In this document: in pieces, positions 57,763 through 64,000 of the stretch
Numbering within the stretch: position 1 is the first letter of the stretch
How the letters are laid out: each line of letters starts with the position of its first letter
Source of the DNA: Eurosta solidaginis
Taxonomy: Eukaryota; Arthropoda; Insecta; Diptera; Tephritidae
Reading direction: 5' to 3'
Assembly (NCBI RefSeq): GCF_040869045.1
Contig: NC_090322.1
Location: 82,669,675 to 82,733,674, forward strand
Length of the DNA stretch: 64,000 nucleotides
The notes under the pieces: generated by a model
What the model was told of the DNA's origin: nothing
The model's input: the letters and a program-made list of their open reading frames with translations, nothing else
The model's database searches: none
Program-made: the position numbers and the translations under genes

Positions 57763-60444
57763 ATGATAAGCTCTCTTTTAGAATATGATATGTTGGTTCT
57801 AACTGAGACATGGCTCAATTCAAATTTTTTCGATGCTGAATTTTTTGACATACGCTGTTATGATGTTTTTCGTAAGGACAGAGATCCTATTAAAACTGGC
57901 TGCAAGAGAGGTGGAGGTGTGTTAATAGTAGCCCGGTGCAATTTGCATGCGTCATTTTGTGAATTGCGTGATAACGACTCCCTCCTCGATCAACTTTGTG
58001 TCCGTTTGTGTGGTTCCACTGGTTACCTCTATATTTGTGTTTCTTATATTCCGCCATTGAGTGATGAATGTGTCTACAAATCGCATATTGACAACATTCT
58101 CTCAATTCATCAAGACATTGGTAACAATCAATTATGCGTTCTTGGCGATTTCAATTTGAGCTCTGTTAACTGGAATTATCTTGATAACAATTCCTACTTA
58201 ACTGCTGTAAATATTACAAGTGCTATTGAATCTTATGTCATAGATAACTTTTTAAGTATCGGCTTAACGCAAATTAATGATTTATGTAATAAGCTGCATC
58301 GCTTTCTGGATTTGATTTTCATAAGTAATGAATTGAATTTTGTGTTAGCGCAGGCTGCAACTTGTATATCACCTGCTAATTTGCATCATATCCCGATCGT
58401 ATTGGAAGTTCAATTTTTAGAATTTTTCAAATCGTCTACCTCTATGACCAAACCGTCATTTAATTTTGATCGTTGCAATTTTAATGCTTTTGATGCAGAG
58501 TTGAACAACATTGATTGGGACTCCGCGTTTAAAAATAAAGAAGTTGCAACCTGCTTCAGTATCCTTAAGAGCTCTCTGGCAGCTTTGTGTCATAAATATA
58601 TCCCTGCTATTAAGAGTAAATTATATAAGTTTCCTTGGTACTCGGCAGAGCTTAAGCATCTGAAAAATTTGAGAAATAAGTTTTTCAAAAAGTACAAAGC
58701 CACAAAAAGAGCCAACTTTTTTGAGTTGCATGCTTATTACAATAAAAAATTTAATGATTTGAATAAACTTTTATATGACAATTATATTAATAACTTTGAG
58801 AAAAACATTAAGAATAATCCTAAAAAGTTCTGGGCTTATGTTAAATCGAAAAAAAATGTATCGAGTATTCCCAAAACAGTGTACTACAACAATGTTTCAG
58901 CCTCATCGATCAGTGAGGCTGCCAATCTATTTGCGAACTTCTTTTCATCGAACTTTGTATCAGATGAGGACTTGACTGTAAACGACCTAGCTGCGTTACG
59001 TGTAAGCCTCAACGATAAACCGTGTTCTTCTATTGATTTTGGATCTTTGGTATTATCTGAAGTGGATGTCATCGAAGGTTTAAAGAGTGTCAAAGACTCT
59101 TCGCATACCGATGTTGACGGGCTTTCCATGAAACTTTTGAAAAATTGTACCTCGCTGGTAAAACCCCTCATGCTTATTTTTAATCTGTCCCTAGCTTCAG
59201 GGGTTTTCATTGATGATTGGAAAAGCACTTCTATTACCCCTATTTTTAAAAGTGGAAATAAAAATGATATTTTAAATTATAGGCCTATATCCAAGTTGTC
59301 GTCTGTTGCCAAGCTATTTGAATGCATTGTAAAAGAGAAACTTTATTTTCATGTGAAACATATAATTTGCGCAAATCAGCATGGATTTGTGGCAGCACGC
59401 TCGACAGTTACCAATCTTTCAGTCTTTACTGAGGATTGCCATTCGTGCTTTCGTAATGGTCTTCAGCTTGATACGATTTATACTGATTTTTCTAAGGCGT
59501 TTGACAAAATTTCTCACGTAATCCTCATTGAGAAACTTGCATTCCGGGGTTTTCATTCCAGTATCCTCAAATGGATAAAATCTTATTTACATAACAGGAG
59601 TTGCATGGTTGCTATAGATGGGGCATTCTCGGATCCATTCATTGCTACATCTGGTGTACCTCAAGGTAGCATATTAGGTCCTTTATTATTCATCTTGTTT
59701 ATTAATGATGTTTCTTTTTGTTTTAACTCGTCTAGATTTCTCTTATATGCCGATGATCTTAAAATATATTCTGAAATAAGTGACTCGCGTGATTCATCGG
59801 CGCTTCAAAGTGAACTTAATAAATTTTTAGATTATTGCGCCTTGAACAGGCTTTATATAAATATTAACAAGTGTTTCATAGTAACTTACTCTAAAATTGT
59901 CAAGTCTTTGGATACTTGCTACTGGTTGGCGGACTCTTGCCTTTCTGAGGTTAATGAAATTAAAGATCTTGGCGTGTATTTTGATAGCAAGCTAAATTTT
60001 ACTACTCATTTAAACTACATAATTACAAATTCTTTTGGAACACTTGCCTTTGTGAAACGCCACTCTTCTAATTTTTCAGACCCATATACCTATAAGCTTT
60101 TGTACTCGGCTTTTGTCCGTTCTAAAATGGAATACGCAGCTGTCATTTGGAGACCATACCATTCAGTCCACATAAATCGTCTGGAGAAAGTCCAAAAGTG
60201 CTTTGTTCGTTTTGCTTTACGCTCTCTTAACTTTACTGAACCGATTCCGTCGTACGTTGCTCGTTGTCGATTAATTAGTTTGGTATCGTTATCCGATAGG
60301 AGAACGCTATTATCGGTTACATTTATTATGGATCTTGTTTCTGGCAGGATAGATTGTCCTTCCTTACTTCAGCTAGTTAACTTTAAGTGCCCTGCAAAAA
60401 TTTACGAAATTTTGTTGGTTTTCGTGTTGGACTTAGGCCGGTAA
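57763..60444 (+). CDS. LINE ORF2: endonuclease and reverse transcriptase, 3' truncated
   Basis: 893 codons; the last few are satellite. Endonuclease motifs: LTETWLNS (glutamate 15), KRGGGVLI (about 49-55), LGDFNLSSVNW (GDFN 128-131) and LHHIPI near 207, where the usual preceding aspartate is not apparent. RT motifs: YRPISKLSSVAKLFE (506 on), TDFSKAFDKISH (aspartate 575), SGVPQGSILGPLLF (from about 630) and the catalytic YADD at 662-665. The in-frame sequence upstream of the ATG (back to about 57712) still reads like the start of the endonuclease domain, including YYQNTSGLRSK. The true start may therefore be upstream, interrupted by a stop. Near 60390 the frame looks shifted, and family sequence ends at 60432. 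The enzyme would nick DNA and prime reverse transcription, but without a 3' UTR this copy could not template itself. Confidence 0.88.
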   Translation: MISSLLEYDMLVLTETWLNSNFFDAEFFDIRCYDVFRKDRDPIKTGCKRGGGVLIVARCNLHASFCELRDNDSLLDQLCVRLCGSTGYLYICVSYIPPLSDECVYKSHIDNILSIHQDIGNNQLCVLGDFNLSSVNWNYLDNNSYLTAVNITSAIESYVIDNFLSIGLTQINDLCNKLHRFLDLIFISNELNFVLAQAATCISPANLHHIPIVLEVQFLEFFKSSTSMTKPSFNFDRCNFNAFDAELNNIDWDSAFKNKEVATCFSILKSSLAALCHKYIPAIKSKLYKFPWYSAELKHLKNLRNKFFKKYKATKRANFFELHAYYNKKFNDLNKLLYDNYINNFEKNIKNNPKKFWAYVKSKKNVSSIPKTVYYNNVSASSISEAANLFANFFSSNFVSDEDLTVNDLAALRVSLNDKPCSSIDFGSLVLSEVDVIEGLKSVKDSSHTDVDGLSMKLLKNCTSLVKPLMLIFNLSLASGVFIDDWKSTSITPIFKSGNKNDILNYRPISKLSSVAKLFECIVKEKLYFHVKHIICANQHGFVAARSTVTNLSVFTEDCHSCFRNGLQLDTIYTDFSKAFDKISHVILIEKLAFRGFHSSILKWIKSYLHNRSCMVAIDGAFSDPFIATSGVPQGSILGPLLFILFINDVSFCFNSSRFLLYADDLKIYSEISDSRDSSALQSELNKFLDYCALNRLYININKCFIVTYSKIVKSLDTCYWLADSCLSEVNEIKDLGVYFDSKLNFTTHLNYIITNSFGTLAFVKRHSSNFSDPYTYKLLYSAFVRSKMEYAAVIWRPYHSVHINRLEKVQKCFVRFALRSLNFTEPIPSYVARCRLISLVSLSDRRTLLSVTFIMDLVSGRIDCPSLLQLVNFKCPAKIYEILLVFVLDLGR

Positions 60445-63400
60445 GTTTATTTAGAAAAACGCAATATGTAAGCTAACGAGGTAGGAGCCGTCGAGTAAAG
60501 AAAACCAAATGGTTAAAAAAATTCGTACGCGGTATTTATCAGATTTAACTCTAGAATTAAAGTATAAAGAACAAGAAACAACGTTTGAAACCCTTTAAAA
60601 ACTTTTAATAACTATATCAAAAATTATTGTTCTGAAGCTAACAACTGCTGAGTGATCTACTCAAATTTGTTGAACGAAACGACTTAAGTATTCTAACCAT
60701 GCTTAACCTTTAGGCCGGTAAGTTTATTTAGAAAAACGCAATATGTAGGCTACACGGGAATGGAGCGGTCGAGTAACCCTGTAAGCTAACGAGGAAGGAG
60801 CCGTCGAGAAAACAAAACAAAATAGTTAAAAAAATTCGTAAGCGGTATTTATCAGATTTAACTCTAGAATTAAAGGATATAGAAAAAGAAACAACGTTTG
60901 AAACCCTTTAACAACTTTAAATAGCTATATCAAAAATTATTGTTCTGAAGCCAACAACTGCTGAGTGATCTACTCACATTTGTTGAACGAAACGACCATG
61001 CTTAGCCTTTAGGACGGTAAGTTTATTTAGAAAAACGCAATATGTAAGCTAACGAGGAAGGAGCCGTCGAGTAAAGAAAACAAAATGGTTAAAAAAATTC
61101 ATACGCGGTATTTATCAGATTTAACTCTAGAATTAAAGGATATAGAACGATAAACAACATTTGTAACCATTTAAAAACTTTTAATAACTATATCAAAAAT
61201 TATTGTTCTGAAGCCAACAACTGCTGAGTGATCAAATTTGTTGAACGAAACGACTTAAGTATTCTAACCATGCTTACCCTTTAGGCCGGTAAGTTTATTT
61301 ATAAAAACGCAATATGTAAGCTAACGAGGAAGGAGCCGTCGAGTAAACAAAACAAAATGGTTAAAAAAATTCGTATGCGGTATATATCAGTTTTAACTCT
61401 AGGATTGAAGGATATAGAGCGAGAAACAACGTTTGAAACCCTTTAAAAACTTGTAGTAACTATATCAAAAATTATTGTTCTGAAGCTAACAACTGCTGAG
61501 TGAACTACTCAAATTTGTTGAGCAAAACGACTTAAGTATTCTAACCATGCTTAAACTTTAGGCCGGTAAGTATATTTAGAAAAACGCAATATGTAAGCTA
61601 ACGAGGAAGGAGCGGTCGAGTAACCCAAACGAATGGGTTAAAAAAATTCGTACGCAGTTTTTATCATATTTAGCTCTAATATTAAAGGATATAGAACGAG
61701 AAACAACGTATGAAACCCTTTAAAAACTTTTAATAACTATATCAATAATTATTGTTCTGAAGCTAACAACTGCTGAGTGATCTAAGGAAGGAGCGGTCGA
61801 GTAACCCAAACGAATGGCTTAAAAAATTCGTACGCAGTTTTTATCATATTTAGCTCTCATATTAAAGGATATAGAACGAGAAACAACGTTTGAAACCCTT
61901 TAAAAACTTTTAATAACTATACAAAAATTATTGTTCTGAAGCCAACAACTGCTGAGTGATCTACTCAAATTTGTTGAACGAAACGACTTAAGTATTCTAA
62001 CCATGCTTAACCTTTAGGCCAGTAAGTTTATTTAGAAAAACGCTATATGTAGGCTACACGGGAACGGAGCGGTCGAGTAACCCTGTAAGCTAACGAGGAA
62101 GGAGCCGTCGAGTAAACAAAACAAAATGGTTAAAAAAATTCGACCGCGGTATTTATCAGATTTAACTCTAGAATTAAAGGATATAGAACTAGAAACAACG
62201 TTTGAAACCTTTTAACAACTTTAAATAACTATATCAAAAATTATTGTTCTGAAGCCAACAACTGCTGAGTGATCTACTCAAATTTGTTGAACGAAACGAC
62301 TTAAGTATTCTAACCATGCTTAACCTTTAGGCCGGTAAGTTTATTTAGAAAAACGCAATATGTAAGCTAACGAGGTAGGAGCCGTCGAGTAAAGAAAACC
62401 AAATGGTTAAAAAAATTCGTACGCGGTATTTATCAGATTTAACTCTAGAATTAAAGTATAAAGAACAAGAAACAACGTTTGAAACCCTTAAAAACTTTTA
62501 ATAATTATATCAAAAATTATTGTTCTGAAGCCAACAACTGCTGAGTGATCTACTCAAATTTGTTGAACGAAACGACTTAAGTATTCTAACCATGCTTAAC
62601 CTTTAGGCCGGTAAGTTTATTTAGAAAAACGCAATATGTAGGCTACACGGGAATGGAGCGGTCGAGTAACCCTGTAAGCTAACGAGGAAGGAGCCGTCGA
62701 GTAAACAAAACAAAATGGTTAAAAAAATTCGTACGCGGTATTTATCAGATTTAACTCTAGAATTAAAGTATATAGAACGAGAAACAACGTTTGAAACCAT
62801 TTAAAAACTTTTAATAACTATATCAAAAATTATTGTTCTGAAGCCAACAACTGCTGAGTGATCAAATTTGTTGAACGAAACGACTTAAGTATTCTAACCA
62901 TGCTTACCCTTTAGGCCGGTAAGTTTATTTATAAAAACGCAATATGTAAGCTAACGAGGAAGGAGCCGTCGAGTAAACAAAACAAAATGGTTAAAAAAAT
63001 TCGTATGCGGTATATATCAGTTTTAACTCTAGAATTGAAGGATGTAGAGCGAGAAACAACGTTTGAAACCCTTTAAAAACTTGTAGTAACTATATCAAAA
63101 ATTATTGTTCTGAAGCTAACAACTGCTGAGTGAACTACTCAAATTTGTTGAGCAAAACGACTTAAGTATTCTAACCATGCTTAACCTTTAGGCCGGTAAG
63201 TTTATTTAGAAAAACGCAATAGGTAAGCTAACGAGGAAGGAGCCGTCGAGTAAACAAAACAAAATGGTTAAAAAAATTCGTACGCGGTATTTATCAGCTT
63301 TAACTTTAGAATTAAAGGATATAGAACGAGAAAAAATTTTTGAAGCCCTTTAAAAACTTTTAATATCTATATCAAAAATTTTTGTTCTGAAGCCAACAAC

Positions 63401-63762
63401 TGCTGAGTGATCTACTCTAATTTCTTAAACGAAACGACTTAAGTATTCTAACCTTAACCTTTAGGCCGGTAAGTTTATTTAGAAAAACGCAATATGTAAG
63501 CTAACGAGGAAGGAGCCGTCGAGTAAACAAAACAAAATTGTTAAAAAAATTCGTACGCGGTATTTATCAGTTTTAACTCTAGAATTAAAGGATATAGAAC
63601 GAAAAAACAACGTTTGAAACCCTTTAAGAACTTTTAATAACTATATCAAAAATTATTGTTCTGAAGCCAACAACTGCTGAGTGATCTACTTTTATTTGTT
63701 AAAGGAAACGACTTAAGTATTCTAACCATGATTAACCTTTAGGCCGGTAAGTTTATTTAGAA
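60433..63762 (+). repeat. Satellite array V
   Basis: The satellite is back in plus orientation, starting within 'ttaggccggtaag'. It has a higher-order structure: 'ataaaaacgc' variants at 61301 and 62931 (1630 bp apart) and 'gtaggagccg' variants at 60481 and 62375 (1894 bp apart). B/A hybrids lie near 60775, 62090 and 62675, and a short 'ctaaggaaggagcgg' monomer at 61785. It ends at 'tttatttagaa', where the second composite element begins. Confidence 0.95.
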
Positions 63763-64000
63763 CAAGTAAGGAAGGCTAAGTTCGGGTGTAACCGAACATT
63801 ACATACTCAGTTGAGAGCTATGGAGGCAAAATAAGGAAAATGAACCTGGGGTAACCCTGGAATGTGGTTGTATGACATGTGTATCAAATGAAAGGTATTA
63901 AAGAGTATTTTAAGAGAGAGTAGGCCATAGTTCTATGTATGGACGCCATTTAGGGATATCGCCATAAAGGTGGACCAGGGCTGACTCTATAATTTGTTTG
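63763..64000 (+). mobile_element. Second copy of composite element, left end (runs off window)
   Basis: The 238 bp here are identical, base for base by eye, to 25201-25438, including the hairpin and the first minisatellite unit and a half. The junction with the satellite ('tttatttagaa' then 'caagtaagg') is the same, but the satellite monomer just to the left carries different variants from the one left of 25201. Confidence 0.9.

Larger units (their letters stand above)
56681..60432 (+). mobile_element. Two-ORF LINE of CR1/Jockey-like type, 3' truncated
   Basis: A non-LTR retrotransposon with a short 5' leader, ORF1 (PHD finger plus a C-terminal nucleic-acid-binding type region) and ORF2 (endonuclease plus reverse transcriptase). 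The 5' part looks complete, but the 3' part of ORF2 and the whole 3' UTR are absent: at 60433 the sequence passes directly into satellite ('ttaggccggtaag'). That is the reverse of the usual 5' truncation. No target duplication is seen, and the satellite on the left is inverted while that on the right is not. The element therefore appears to be cut at a rearrangement breakpoint. Confidence 0.88.

Overview
This window holds no recognisable intact host gene. About 45 of the 64 kb is one AT-rich satellite DNA with a monomer of about 277 bp. The other 19 kb or so is mobile elements inserted into, or recombined with, that satellite. The DNA is eukaryotic and almost certainly from a true fly (Diptera): it carries a BEL/Pao LTR retrotransposon, a PHD-finger LINE and a 3.1-kb unclassified composite repeat whose sequence I associate with higher flies, especially tephritid fruit flies. 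That taxonomic placement comes from recall, not from a search. A heterochromatic or pericentromeric location is likely but not shown.

Layout: 1-25200 uninterrupted satellite with large internal duplications; 25201-28295 composite element with an internal minisatellite of about 127 bp; 28296-39350 satellite; 39351-41684 a short LTR element carrying a broken leucine-rich-repeat gene fragment; 41685-44532 satellite; 44533-53243 a full-length but inactivated BEL/Pao element on the minus strand; 53244-53668 satellite; 53669-56680 satellite in the opposite orientation, split by a 0.94-kb tRNA-box composite (53701-54640); 56681-60432 a two-ORF LINE cut off at its 3' end; 60433-63762 satellite in the original orientation; 63763-64000 the start of a second copy of the composite element.

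The insertion events can be read directly because the empty target (the monomer) is known. The LRR-carrying LTR element has a 5-bp target duplication (ATAAC), the BEL/Pao element AAATT, and the tRNA-box composite a 13-bp duplication. The LINE has none and sits where satellite orientation flips, so it marks a rearrangement breakpoint rather than a simple insertion.

The most novel item is the 2.33-kb LTR element at 39351-41684. It has 179/180-bp LTRs, a primer-binding-site candidate, a polypurine tract and a clean target duplication. Its only recognisable coding content is a decayed piece of a cellular LRR gene resembling LRRC40 (fly f-cup). Other notable points are a 29-codon ORF with a good start context in most A-type satellite monomers, a zinc-knuckle ORF downstream of the BEL integrase, a 223-bp inverted-arm structure with oppositely oriented A- and B-box-like motifs, and kilobase-scale duplications of the satellite.
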